Below are positions 9,110-19,816 of a DNA stretch of 64,000 bases, piece by piece (position 1 is the first letter of the stretch; every line of letters starts with the position of its first letter). Origin of the DNA: G958295645 sp965242735. Lineage in GTDB: Bacteria; Gemmatimonadota; Gemmatimonadetes; Longimicrobiales; Gaopeijiaceae. The position numbers were made by a program, and so were the translations under genes. Location of the stretch: the NCBI GenBank assembly GCA_965242735.1, contig OZ251497.1, positions 496,001-560,000 on the forward strand. The letters run 5' to 3'. Under the pieces are notes generated by a model that made no database searches, was not told the DNA's origin, and saw nothing but the letters and a program-made list of their open reading frames with translations.

Positions 9110-11200
9110 ATGAACGAGCGCCGCCGGACGGCCCCCGAAGACCGCATCTCGTTTCCGCACAAGATCGCGTACGGGATCGGCTCCTTCGTCAACAACTTGC
9201 TCGCGTCGGCCATCGGCGGCATGAGCGTGCTGCTGATTCTGGTGCTGGGCATGGATCCGAGAACCGTGGGCCTCCTGGGCAGCCTTCCGCGCTTGAGCGA
9301 CGCGATCACGGATCCGGTCATGGGCTTCGTGTCCGACCGGACGCGCTCGCGCTGGGGCCGTCGCCGGCCCTACCTGTTCTTCGGAGCGATCGCGTCCGGG
9401 ATCGTCTTCGCTCTGCTGTGGCAGATGCCCGCTCCGGCGCAGTTTCGGATAAAGCTGGTGGACTACGGAGCGGACGGCGTCTACAGCGGCGGCGAGACCG
9501 GGGAAGCGCGCGGCTTCTTCGAACGCGTCGGCGACTGGGTCGGCGACTTCGCGTCGGCGGACGCCGTCGACGACGTGGAGCACGAGGTCGTCGTCACGCC
9601 GCCCACGCTCGTCACGGGCGCGTGGGTGTCCCTGGACATCCCTTTGAGCGACTTCACCGAGCTGGCGACGCGCGAGCACCTGGCGCAGTTGCTCTTGTCG
9701 GGCGATCTCGAAGACGTCTTCGTGGACAACGTCTACTTCCACCGCGCGGCGCCCGACCGCGTGCAAGCCCCCGCCGCTGGGGACGCAGAGGGCTCCGGAT
9801 CGCCCGCCGCCCAAGCCGCCGAGGGCCGGGAGTCGCCCGCCGCGCCCGCCGCGCCCGCCGCCCCGCCCGCGCATCCCGCCGAAGACGTGATCTCGTTGTT
9901 CAGCGACGCCTACGAGGACGTGGCGGTCGGCTCCTGGTCGACCGACTGGGACCGGGCCGACGCGGCAGACGTGGAGATCGCCGGAAACGCCGTCAAGCGC
10001 TATTCCAACCTGAGGTTCGCAGGCATCGACTTCGGCGGCCAGCCCATCGACGCGTCGGACATGACGCACATTCACTTGGACGTGTGGACGCCCAACCCGA
10101 CCAGCGAGGGCAGGAGCGCCGCGTACTACTTCTGGTACTTCCTGATCGGCTCGGTCGTCTTCTTCCTCGCCTACACGATCTTCGCGACGCCGTGGGTGGC
10201 TCTGGGCTACGAGCTGACGCCCGACTATCACGAACGCACGCGGTTGATGGGCGTGCAGAACTTCATCGGCAACATACCGTTGTTGATCGCGCCCTTCTTT
10301 CTGGCCATCGTCACCAATCCGGCTTGGTTCAGAAACCAGATGGACGGAGCGCGGTGGCTGGCCGTCGCCGTTGGAGCGGTCGCCATCGGGCTGGGGGTGA
10401 TCCCGGCGGTCTTCCTGCGCGAGCGCAACCAGCCTTCCGGCGCCCCGGAGGGAAGCTTGCGGGACAACGTGGCCGACTTCCTGCGCGGCCTGGTGCAGAC
10501 CATTCGGTGCAAGCCGTTCCTGATGTTGTGCATCGCGACGTTCTTGATCTTCAACAGCTTCATCATGATCTCGTCGTTCCAGATCTGGGTGTTCATCCAC
10601 TACATCTACGGCGGAAGCGCAGTGGGCGGGGCGTGGCTGGCCGGCCTCGCAGGCGTCACGGGACAAGTCTTCGGGTTCGTTGTCATCGTCTTCGTGACTT
10701 GGCTGGGCACCAAAGTCGGAAAACGCCGCGCGTTGATCGTCTCGACCACCGTCTCGATGGCCGGATACGCGATGAAGTGGTTCTTCTATACGCCCGAGCA
10801 CCCCATGCTGGCCCTGGCGCCGGCGCCGTTCATGGCGTTCGGACTGGGCGGACTGTTCACTCTCATGGGATCGATGGTCGCCGACGTCGTCGACTTGGAC
10901 GAGCTCGACACGGGCGAGCGGCGCGAAGGCATGTTCGGTTCGATCTACTGGTGGGTCGTCAAGCTCGGCCAAGCGCTGGCGCTGTTCGCGGGAGGATATC
11001 TGCTCCACGCCACGGGGTTCGATGCCGCCCCGGGAGCCGTCCAGACCGAGCGCACGCTCGTGATGATGCGGCTCTTCGACGCCTTCGTCCCGCTGGCGGC
11101 GTCCGGCGTCGCCCTGTGGGCGATCCTCAAGTTCCGCATCACGGAGGAACGCGCCAGGGAAATCCGGGCCGAGCTGGAGCGGCGCCGGGCGGCGGCGTAA
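9110..11200 (+). CDS. MelB/GPH-type sugar:cation symporter with inserted CBM-like domain
   Basis: The 696-residue protein is about 220 residues longer than usual for this MFS branch. Residues 1-110 hold helices 1-3 with the family loop DRTRSRWGRRRPY. Residues about 111-331 are not membrane-like: they repeat the beta-sandwich domain of the operon's lipoprotein (FRIKLVDYGADG, VDNVYFHR, then a Pro/Ala linker, VISLFSDAYED and LDVWTPNP). Residue 332 onward resumes the transporter at helix 4 (YYFWYFLIGSVVFFLAYTIF, then ELTPDYHERTRLM) and continues to a normal C-terminus. Removing the insert leaves about 475 residues, the usual family length. The insert falls in loop 3-4, predicted to be periplasmic. 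The gene is last in the operon, 75 bases behind GH16, with an AAGGA ribosome site. It probably imports oligosaccharides released by GH16. Confidence 0.9.
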   Translation: MNERRRTAPEDRISFPHKIAYGIGSFVNNLLASAIGGMSVLLILVLGMDPRTVGLLGSLPRLSDAITDPVMGFVSDRTRSRWGRRRPYLFFGAIASGIVFALLWQMPAPAQFRIKLVDYGADGVYSGGETGEARGFFERVGDWVGDFASADAVDDVEHEVVVTPPTLVTGAWVSLDIPLSDFTELATREHLAQLLLSGDLEDVFVDNVYFHRAAPDRVQAPAAGDAEGSGSPAAQAAEGRESPAAPAAPAAPPAHPAEDVISLFSDAYEDVAVGSWSTDWDRADAADVEIAGNAVKRYSNLRFAGIDFGGQPIDASDMTHIHLDVWTPNPTSEGRSAAYYFWYFLIGSVVFFLAYTIFATPWVALGYELTPDYHERTRLMGVQNFIGNIPLLIAPFFLAIVTNPAWFRNQMDGARWLAVAVGAVAIGLGVIPAVFLRERNQPSGAPEGSLRDNVADFLRGLVQTIRCKPFLMLCIATFLIFNSFIMISSFQIWVFIHYIYGGSAVGGAWLAGLAGVTGQVFGFVVIVFVTWLGTKVGKRRALIVSTTVSMAGYAMKWFFYTPEHPMLALAPAPFMAFGLGGLFTLMGSMVADVVDLDELDTGERREGMFGSIYWWVVKLGQALALFAGGYLLHATGFDAAPGAVQTERTLVMMRLFDAFVPLAASGVALWAILKFRITEERAREIRAELERRRAAA
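9440..10103 (+). other. In-frame domain insertion inside the permease gene
   Basis: This segment starts in the middle of one CBM-like repeat and ends in the middle of the next at nearly the same repeat position, so it is one phase-shifted period of a tandem-repeat protein. Both junctions contain TGTGG followed by CCC and CCG, so short homology may have guided the insertion. It is only about 70% identical to the repeats at 5900-6886, so it was not recently copied from them. Confidence 0.8.
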
Positions 11201-11291
11201 GGGCGTGCGGGGCCAGGATCGGACATTCGGGCCGAGCCCGGCGGACGGAGCGGCGGCGTCCCGTCCCGGCTTGGCCGCGCCGGCGCCCTCG

Positions 11292-13169
11292 TCACTTCGT
11301 CCGCAGACCGTATCCCACGGGAAAGAGGATGTCGGCGGGCGGGTCGTCGCCTTGCGGATCGGCGGCGGGCCAAGCGAACGGCAACGTCCCGCTGAAGCCC
11401 TGCTTGCCGAAGAGCACGTCGGCGACGCCGCCCCCCTCGGAGCCCGGCAGCCAGGCCGCGACGAACGCCGAGGACGCGGCCAGCTCGCGGTTCGTCACCA
11501 GGGGCCGTCCGGACAGCAGGACGACGACCACCGGCACGCCTTGGTCGCGGACGGCCCGGATCGCCGCCCAGTCTTCGGGATGGAGGACGGACAGCTCCAA
11601 GGTCTGGCCGTAGGGCCGCAGCGGTTCCGCCGCCCCCGGCGTCCGGGGCGCACCGGGGCGCACGGGACTGGGATCGCGGATGTCGCCCATGCCCTCGGCG
11701 TACGGCCGTTCTCCGACCACCACCAACGCCACGTCGAAGCCGCCACCGGAGAAGCGCCCGGCTCCGGCGACCGAACCGTCCTCGCTCAGCACCGCGTTGG
11801 GCGCCGCGGCCCGCACGCCCTCCCACACGGAGGCGCCGCCTTCGATGCGGTCGTTGCCGCGCACGCCTTGCCATTCCACGGTGAAGCCGCCGCACTGGCT
11901 GCCGCGGTTGTGCGCGTTCTTGCCGGCGACCAGGATCTGCGCGGCCGGGTCTAGCGGCAGGATGCCGTCGTCGTTCTTGAGAAGGACCAGCGACCGTTGC
12001 ACGGCTCGGCGGGCCACGGCCCGGTGGCGGGCGGAACCGAAGCTGGAGTGGTTGGACCATCTGCGCTCCGAAGGGCGGGGGCGGTCGAAGAGCCGGCAGG
12101 CGGCCTTGACGCGGAGGATGCGCTGCACCGCGTCGTCGATCCGTCCGACGGCGACGGCGCCCGACTCGACTTGCGCCGTCAACGTGGAAATGAAGAGGCG
12201 CCACCGCTCCGGCACCATGAACATGTCGATGCCGGCGTTGACCGCGCTCGCCACCGCCTCTCCGTAGTCTTCGGCCACTTGGTCGATGCCGTTCCAATCG
12301 GAGACGACCAAGCCCCGGAAGCCCATCTCGCCTTTGAGCACGCCTTGGATCAGATGCCGGTGGGCGTGGCAGCGGCGCCCGTTCCACATGCTCAGAGACA
12401 CCATGACCGAGAGCGCGCCCGCCTCCAGGGCGCTGCGGTAGGGCAGGGCGTGGACTCCTAGGAGCTCTTCTTCCGAGAGCCTCGCGTCTCCTTGGTCCAC
12501 TCCGCCTCTCGTGGCGCCGTCGCCCACCCAGTGCTTGGGGCACGCCGCCACGCCGTCGGGACCCAGCGAGCCGTCGGAAGCGTCTTGCAGCGCGGCCACG
12601 ATCCGGCCCGCGTACGCCGCCGCCACGGCCGGGTCCTCCGAGAAGCTCTCGTGCGTGCGGCCCCACCGGACGTCGCGAGCCACGGCCAGCGTGGGCGCGA
12701 AGGTCCACTCCACGCCGGTCGCCAGCGCTTCGTGCGCCGTGACGCGGGCGGCCTCGGCCGCGAGGTCCGGATCGCGGGCCGCCCCCAAGCCGATGTTGTG
12801 GGGGAAGACCGTCGCGCCCAGGACGTTTGCGCTCCCGTGGACCGCGTCGACGCCGTACAGGAGGGGCATGGCCGTTCGGCCGTCCTCCTCGGACATGGAC
12901 GCGGCCCAGTACTCGTCGTTCATGGCCACCCAATCGGACGGGCGGTTGCCGCCGGGAGCCGAGCCGCCGCCGCTCAGCACCGAGCCAATGTGGAAGTCGC
13001 GAACCTCGGCCGGCGAGATGTGCAGACGCTCGGCCTGGGTCATCTGGCCGATCTTCTGGGCCAGCGTCATGCGGGACAAGAGGCGCTTCGCGCGCAAGGC
13101 CGAGTCCGGGCTCGCGGACGGCTCCCGCGCGAGGAGCTTCGCGCCGCCGCGGGCGCCCCAGGACGGCAT
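11292..13169 (-). CDS. GH3 beta-glucosidase
   Basis: The 625-residue protein has the two GH3 domains. The (beta/alpha)8 domain contains KHW (212-214) for substrate binding and the nucleophile motif VVSDWNG with D291. The C-terminal alpha/beta sandwich carries SLVLLKNDDGILPL and the VVVLLSGRPL segment. No signal peptide is seen, so it probably acts in the cytoplasm on oligosaccharides delivered by the permease (inference). It lies 14 bases behind the GH2-like gene with no independent ribosome site, so the two are co-transcribed from the palindrome promoter at 16421. A closer assignment (beta-1,3 or beta-1,4 specificity) is not possible from sequence reading. Confidence 0.92.
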   Translation of the reverse strand: MPSWGARGGAKLLAREPSASPDSALRAKRLLSRMTLAQKIGQMTQAERLHISPAEVRDFHIGSVLSGGGSAPGGNRPSDWVAMNDEYWAASMSEEDGRTAMPLLYGVDAVHGSANVLGATVFPHNIGLGAARDPDLAAEAARVTAHEALATGVEWTFAPTLAVARDVRWGRTHESFSEDPAVAAAYAGRIVAALQDASDGSLGPDGVAACPKHWVGDGATRGGVDQGDARLSEEELLGVHALPYRSALEAGALSVMVSLSMWNGRRCHAHRHLIQGVLKGEMGFRGLVVSDWNGIDQVAEDYGEAVASAVNAGIDMFMVPERWRLFISTLTAQVESGAVAVGRIDDAVQRILRVKAACRLFDRPRPSERRWSNHSSFGSARHRAVARRAVQRSLVLLKNDDGILPLDPAAQILVAGKNAHNRGSQCGGFTVEWQGVRGNDRIEGGASVWEGVRAAAPNAVLSEDGSVAGAGRFSGGGFDVALVVVGERPYAEGMGDIRDPSPVRPGAPRTPGAAEPLRPYGQTLELSVLHPEDWAAIRAVRDQGVPVVVVLLSGRPLVTNRELAASSAFVAAWLPGSEGGGVADVLFGKQGFSGTLPFAWPAADPQGDDPPADILFPVGYGLRTK

Positions 13170-13183
13170 CGTGCTCGGCCCGG

Positions 13184-16100
13184 CTACGTGCCGATGTGCA
13201 GGTAGGTGCGGATCTCCCACTCGCGTCCGTTGGAGCCGCCCGAGCTCGTGTTGCACGTCGTGGAACCGCGCCCGTCGTCCTGCCGCACCGGGCACCACCG
13301 CGGCGAATGCTCGTTCAGCGTCCGCATCGCCGCGCGCACGCCGAAGCGCGTCTGCGGCATGTCGAACCACTCCGGCAGCCCCAGGGCGTAGGACAAGTCG
13401 CCCATGAGCTGCAGCGGGAAGGTCTGGTTGAAGTCGCGGTGGTAGTCGTAGGGACCCCAGTCGTTGAGGCGGGCGTGCGCCTGGAACTTCAGCGAACCGC
13501 CGATCAGACGCAGGTCGGCGCCGTAGCGGCTGATCACGCGATCGTCGTTTCCGTTGGGTTCGCCCTTGCCGCCGTACAGGTTGGCGATCATGCCGACGCC
13601 GGAGGGCCGCTTGGAGACCAGCCGCGCCTTGACCTCCCACAAGTCGCGGCCGGGAGGCGCGCCGGGGAACGGGAAGGTGGAGCGCCCGTCGGGGAAGATG
13701 CCGATGCCGGCGTCCTGCGTGGTCGCGAAGCGCCAGTAGACGAACCCCAGGGAGGCCGCGAAGGAGGCGTCTTCGCGCATGTCGCTGTCCCACGTGTACA
13801 TCCACGTGCCCGGCGTCGGGTCGTAGGTGATCAGCAGCTCGCCGGCCATGGTTTCGCGGTTCGAGCGCACGGCGAAGGGGTCGTCGATCACGTTGCGGGG
13901 CCGCGCCGGGGCGGGCGCGCTGGAAGGCACGGGGCCCACCAAGGGCTTGCGCCACAGGAAGTTCGGCGCGAACTGCCAGCTTCCGTTGACGACCGCGAAT
14001 CCGGTGAGCACGTTGCGCTGGTTGCCGGAACCGGTGTCCTTGAGCGTCCAGCCCGTGAAGGTCTGGGTCTGGTCGTGGCCGCCGTCGGCCACCAACCCCA
14101 TGGCCGCGCCCTGCAGGTACCAGCTGAACCGGCCCTTGACCAGCGTCAGCTTCGCCTTGGCGCCGAAGGCGTCGGACGCCTTGATCCGGTCGGCCAGCAC
14201 CCGGTAGTCGTCCGGCGAGCCGTCCACGATCTGAAACGCCTGGCCCTCCTTGGTGCTGCCCGACCAGATGCCGCCGACGTCGAAGGTCGCCGATCCCCGG
14301 GTGGCAGCCAAGTGAACCGTCGCCTTGCGGGTCGGCGGCACTGGAATCGCGAACGAGCTGGTGGCGGCGCCCTGCTCCGCCAAGTCCTCCTGATAGATGA
14401 ACGCCGTGCTGAAGGGACCGACGCGCGTCCGGTACTTGCCGAGGATCGCGGGATTGGCGCCCCACCACAGCTCGGGACCGACGGCCACCTTCAGTCCGGC
14501 CAACCCTCTCTTCCCTTCGATCTCCATGCCCAGCGGCGCGGCGCCGTTGTAGATGTCCAAGTTCGGACCGTAGTTGGCCTCGGGATACAGACCGAAGAAG
14601 TCGCCCTCGTAGCCCCAGTGGTAGTGGCCCGTGCGGTAGAACCCGTCCAGCTTGAACCATCGGTCGTCCCACGACACGCTCGCCCGGTACACCTTGACCC
14701 GTTCGATGTCGCGCAGGCCGAAGGTCTGGCCGTCGGCCCGCACCGTGCGGGCGCGTCCCCGGTTTTCGTAGAAGATCTCGTCGATCGGGTTGGACGGCAC
14801 GTCGCCCAGCACGTTGACGGTCAGGTCGGCCGTCACCGTCTGGGTTGGGCGGGCCCGCAGGCCGGCGTAGAAGGACTGCATCTTGTCGAACCCGCGAAAG
14901 CTCGGGTAGCTGGGCAGCCCGGCGCCTGGTTCCGGCGCCTCCTCGGGCGTGCTCACGCCGGAGCCGCCCGTGCTGAACGTCTCCAGTTCGATGCGCACTT
15001 CGCTGAGCTGCACGCGGTCGAGGGCCTCGGAAAGGAAGGCGGCCCGGTCGCCCAGCGCGCGCAGACCCGCTTGGGCCGGACTGATCCGGCCGAAGTGCTC
15101 GCGGATGGCGGCCAAGTCGGCGCCGGGCGCGTAGGGGTCCAGCTCGTACGCCTGCTGCAACGCGTAGTAGGCGGCTCGCGGATAGAGCTCGTAGAGGTTG
15201 TTGTGGTCGGTGGGCCCCTTGGCGACGATGCCCCACCATTCCTCGTTCATGTTGTTGTCGCCCTCCACGAAGTCCTCGGGATAGGCGTCGTTGGCCCACG
15301 ACGCGTTGGTGTCCTGGATGTCCAGCCGGTCTTCCTGGCCGAACTTCCACCAACCGTCGGTCCACTGGAACGTGAGGCCGCCGATCGAGTTCCCGACGAG
15401 TCCCTTGCCGGCGGACTGCTCGTAGATCTCGCGCCATTGCTCGACGAGGTACCTGGCCTGGGTGACCTGGTCCTCGCGCATGTTCTTGGCGTCCCACACG
15501 TCGGCGCCGAACTCGGTGAACATGACGGGACGGTCCAGCTTGTCGTGGACGTCCTGGAACAGTTGCCCGAACGAGACGCCCCGGTACACGTTGGCGCCGA
15601 ACACGTCCAAGTCAGGAACCTCCTCGGCGATGATGTCGATGTACTGGAGGTCGCCGTTGGCCATGGCGACGGGCCGTCCCGGGTCCTTGGACTTGATCAT
15701 CCGCGCCACGTCGCCGAAGAGCGAGTACATGTAGCGCGCGCGCACGGCGTCGGCTTCGCCTTGAGGCAGATCCTCCGTCTCCGCCGAACTCCACACGAGT
15801 CCGTAGTTGTTTTCGTTGCCCAGCAGCCACATCAGCACGCCCGGCGTGCCTTGGAACTCGTCCACGAGGGCCTCCACCTCGCCGATGATCTGGGCGCGGG
15901 CGGCGGGGTCCGAGTAGTCCGTGTTGGTGACGTAGACGCCGTCGACGGTGACTCCGTAGCGCCCCACCGCGTGGTTGAGCACGGTGAAGATGCCGTAGGT
16001 CTCGTAGATGTAGCGGACCCACTTGGGCTGAATCCCCGCGTAGGCGCGGATGGCGTTGCCCCCCATCGCCTTGAGCACCGACATCTCCCGATCGAGGCCC

Positions 16101-16345
16101 GCTTGGACGATCTCGTCGGGCTCCGACCAGAAGTTGTACGAGTAGGTCGTGCCGCGCGGAAAGTAGTCCCAGTTGACGCCCAGGACCATGAAGTCCTCGC
16201 CGTCGACTTGGAGCCGCGTGCCGGCGTCGTTCGACACGAGACGGATGTCGGGCATCTGCTGGCCCGCCGCGGCGGGGGCGCCCAAGAAGAGCGCGCCCAG
16301 CAAGGCGAGGCTCGTGGCGACGGTGGACGTGCGGATCGATGTCAT
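13184..16345 (-). CDS. Secreted GH2-like TIM-barrel glycosidase with large C-terminal beta-strand region
   Basis: The 1053-residue protein has a signal peptide (residues 1-29, ending AAAGQQ). The N-terminal 380 residues form a GH2_C-like (beta/alpha)8 barrel: acid/base in LLGNENNYG (E178) and nucleophile in MFTEFGADV (E278). The jelly-roll and Ig domains that normally precede a GH2 barrel are absent. Residues about 450-1053 are strand-rich with many aromatic/Asp/Arg alternations (for example WSWYLQGAA-type and RYGADLRLIGGSLKFQAHARL-like strands) and look like an outer-membrane barrel or a long beta-sheet domain. The start ATG follows the conserved promoter/palindrome by about 75 bases. It heads the GH2-GH3 operon. 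Exact substrate is unknown; beta-glucan is suggested by neighbours. Confidence 0.82.
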   Translation of the reverse strand: MTSIRTSTVATSLALLGALFLGAPAAAGQQMPDIRLVSNDAGTRLQVDGEDFMVLGVNWDYFPRGTTYSYNFWSEPDEIVQAGLDREMSVLKAMGGNAIRAYAGIQPKWVRYIYETYGIFTVLNHAVGRYGVTVDGVYVTNTDYSDPAARAQIIGEVEALVDEFQGTPGVLMWLLGNENNYGLVWSSAETEDLPQGEADAVRARYMYSLFGDVARMIKSKDPGRPVAMANGDLQYIDIIAEEVPDLDVFGANVYRGVSFGQLFQDVHDKLDRPVMFTEFGADVWDAKNMREDQVTQARYLVEQWREIYEQSAGKGLVGNSIGGLTFQWTDGWWKFGQEDRLDIQDTNASWANDAYPEDFVEGDNNMNEEWWGIVAKGPTDHNNLYELYPRAAYYALQQAYELDPYAPGADLAAIREHFGRISPAQAGLRALGDRAAFLSEALDRVQLSEVRIELETFSTGGSGVSTPEEAPEPGAGLPSYPSFRGFDKMQSFYAGLRARPTQTVTADLTVNVLGDVPSNPIDEIFYENRGRARTVRADGQTFGLRDIERVKVYRASVSWDDRWFKLDGFYRTGHYHWGYEGDFFGLYPEANYGPNLDIYNGAAPLGMEIEGKRGLAGLKVAVGPELWWGANPAILGKYRTRVGPFSTAFIYQEDLAEQGAATSSFAIPVPPTRKATVHLAATRGSATFDVGGIWSGSTKEGQAFQIVDGSPDDYRVLADRIKASDAFGAKAKLTLVKGRFSWYLQGAAMGLVADGGHDQTQTFTGWTLKDTGSGNQRNVLTGFAVVNGSWQFAPNFLWRKPLVGPVPSSAPAPARPRNVIDDPFAVRSNRETMAGELLITYDPTPGTWMYTWDSDMREDASFAASLGFVYWRFATTQDAGIGIFPDGRSTFPFPGAPPGRDLWEVKARLVSKRPSGVGMIANLYGGKGEPNGNDDRVISRYGADLRLIGGSLKFQAHARLNDWGPYDYHRDFNQTFPLQLMGDLSYALGLPEWFDMPQTRFGVRAAMRTLNEHSPRWCPVRQDDGRGSTTCNTSSGGSNGREWEIRTYLHIGT

Positions 16346-16420
16346 GGCGGCGCTCCCTTGTCGAGTGGCTTCCCGGCTCCAGGCTTGGCTCCGCCGTAGG
16401 GCCGGGGGGCGGTCCGGGCA

Positions 16421-16470
16421 ACTTTGTTCGGTAGCCGAACAAAGTGCGCGGGGGCGCTTGCGGCTGTCAA
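16421..16470 (-). promoter_or_regulatory. Promoter with overlapping operator palindrome (glucan operon 2)
   Basis: Read on the minus strand: -35 TTGACA (16465-16470), an 18-bp spacer, -10-like CACTTT (16441-16446), overlapped by the inverted repeat with arms ACTTTGTTCGG and CCGAACAAAGT (16421-16431 and 16435-16445). It is the same element as at 4863-4911. The GH2 start codon lies 75 bases downstream. Confidence 0.75.
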
Positions 16471-16488
16471 GCAGGGGCGCTCGCCGCC

Positions 16489-16541
16489 CGGCTCGGTCAC
16501 CAGCTCGCGCTCCACGCTTCGACCTCGGGCCGCGAGCTCGC
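16489..16541 (-). pseudogene. Fragment of a BNR-repeat protein gene
   Basis: About 51 bases match, with roughly five differences including one-base indels, the coding sequence at 48990-49042 near the end of the giant BNR-repeat gene (encoding ELAAEVEAVERELVTEP). Here the frame is broken and no flanking similarity continues, so it is a relic of a related gene copy. Confidence 0.7.
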
Positions 16542-16672
16542 AGCACGGGAATTGCCGGGCTTCGCTGGACAGGAAGGGGCCCCGCGCCGACCTTTGGCGA
16601 TTGCCTCCTACGCCGCCGGCCGCTGGTTTGCCGGGCCGGAGAGGCGGTGCGCGCAACCCGGAGCCCGTCGAA

Positions 16673-18214
<1,542 letters not shown>

Positions 18215-18486
18215 CCGGGGGAGGGGCGGCCTTGGGGGGACGTGTGCCGATCGTCGGCGAGACGGCGAACGCGCTCCACGCGCTTCCGACCGGGCGAGGA
18301 GCGGCCTCGCCGGGTGCGCCGAAGCTGCGATGCCGCCATCGAGCCCGTCGTCGCGGTCGGCACTCGAAGGCTTGGCCGTTTTTGACATACCGCATTGGAC
18401 GGCCGACGCCGTCTCCATAGATTGCGGAGAAGCAGCAAGCTTCGGTGCCTCTCGCTCCGGTGCCTCTCGCCATTTCGGAAGGTCGC

Positions 18487-19816
18487 ATGATCATCGTCAC
18501 GCAATCAAGCAAAGGCGGTCGAGCCGCCCCATGTCCACCATCGGTCCTCCGGCGCAGCCGCATGCAGGCCATGCTGTCCGTTTTCCTGGTCTTGCCGCCA
18601 AGCCTGGAGCAGGACCTCCCGATTCTTCGACCCTCGGACGACGCGCTCGGCGCCCCCTTGCATGCCCCTGACCGTCTTGGCGCCCGAGCTGCCTGGCTGG
18701 GGTCGGCCATGCTTCTGAACGAAAGCGAATACGTCTTCGTCGACGATTCCACGCGGCAGGCCTACCTGGCCGCCGCCACCGGCCAAGCCCGAGCCCTCAC
18801 CAACGTTGCGTCCACTCTGCCGTCCACGATTCGCCTAATCGGCCGGTCGTCGTCCGGACAAATCGTCGCGGCGGACGATCACCGTGGCTCTCTTGGCGCC
18901 ATCACTACTGTCGGCATGGAATGGACCGCAGAATACGACGAGACGTCATGGCAACCCGTATGCGCCCTGGCCGACGGCACCGTCCTCGTTCGACCTGGCC
19001 TGCGACCAAACTTCGGCGCCCTGCAGGGTGCACCGTCCGCAATCCGTCGTGACACCGTGCGCTACCTCGCAATGGACAGCGACAAGGGGCTGCGGCCCAT
19101 AGCGACGGCCGCAGGCGTCGAGACCACCTGGCTGTCGACATCCGACGGGGGATGGCGCACGCTCCATCCCATGTCTGTCATCTTCGGCCACAACACGCAC
19201 GTGGCCTGTTCATCCAGATATTTCGTGTTTGCTCAAACGGATTCTGCCGTGGTCAAGCTGTTCAACGATCAAGGCGACTTGACATTGCGGTTTCCTATGC
19301 CTGGACGCCGCCGCCCAGTTTCGCCCTTGCAAATCGAATCTCAAAAAACGATTGCCATGCAAGCCGCCAATCGAAGCAATCGCCTCACGCGCCGACGACT
19401 TGATTATATTGCTTCAGGAACTGGAATTCAGATCACCTCGCCCGATCTGCTTCCTGCTCACATGACCGACGTGCCGGCCAACAATGTCGCTCCGCCCGTC
19501 GACTGTCTCTTCGTGGACGCATCTGATCGCGTTTTGGATCCGACTGCTCCCGATGCCCGACGACGAGATCGTCCATTGGCACATCTGGAGCATCAACCGC
19601 CAGGAACCGTTGTTCCTATTCGAGACGTCTCGGCGTCTTGACGTAATCGACGCATACGATGCAAATGTATTGTTGCGTACAGAAAATGTCACAGGAAACG
19701 ACGTATTGTTTGTAAGTCCGATGAATCTGAAGCACAGATCTGGCCAGCCGCCCGCGCTTGCGCTCGGTCACGCTTCGGAAGCACACCATAGATCAATGAA
19801 AGGAGAAACACCGTGA
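18487..19816 (+). pseudogene. Secreted beta-propeller-like protein, frameshifted near its 3' end
   Basis: The first frame (18487-19641) begins MIIVTQ with GAAGG upstream and has a weak hydrophobic segment near residue 26. Up to DASDRV it resembles the next gene (LFVDASDRV against LFVDLDGRI). After the T-run at 19532-19535 the frame becomes Pro/Arg-rich nonsense, whereas the next frame continues IRLLPMPDDEIVHWHIW, matching LRFYVMPDDDHSRWQVW of the neighbour, and runs to a TGA at 19814-19816 that overlaps the neighbour's GTG start. One extra T explains this. The intact gene would have about 442 codons and be translationally coupled to the next one. Either a real mutation or a homopolymer sequencing error. 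Confidence 0.75.

Larger units (their letters stand above)
16346..16672. other. Divergent control region with gene debris
   Basis: This 327-base gap separates the minus-strand GH2/GH3 operon from the plus-strand transporter. It holds the GH2 leader, the palindromic operator with its promoter (16421-16470), a fragment homologous to the tail of the BNR-repeat gene (16489-16541) and then about 130 bases in which I recognise nothing. Confidence 0.7.

Noticed and set aside
9440..10103. Insertion sequence inside the permease gene
   Set aside because: No transposase, no terminal inverted repeats and no target duplication; the segment encodes a CBM-like domain in frame.
18379..18384. TTGACA as -35 of the propeller gene
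   Set aside because: No acceptable -10 at 16-18 bp; TTGGAC with TAGATT downstream is a better but still weak candidate, so no feature was listed.
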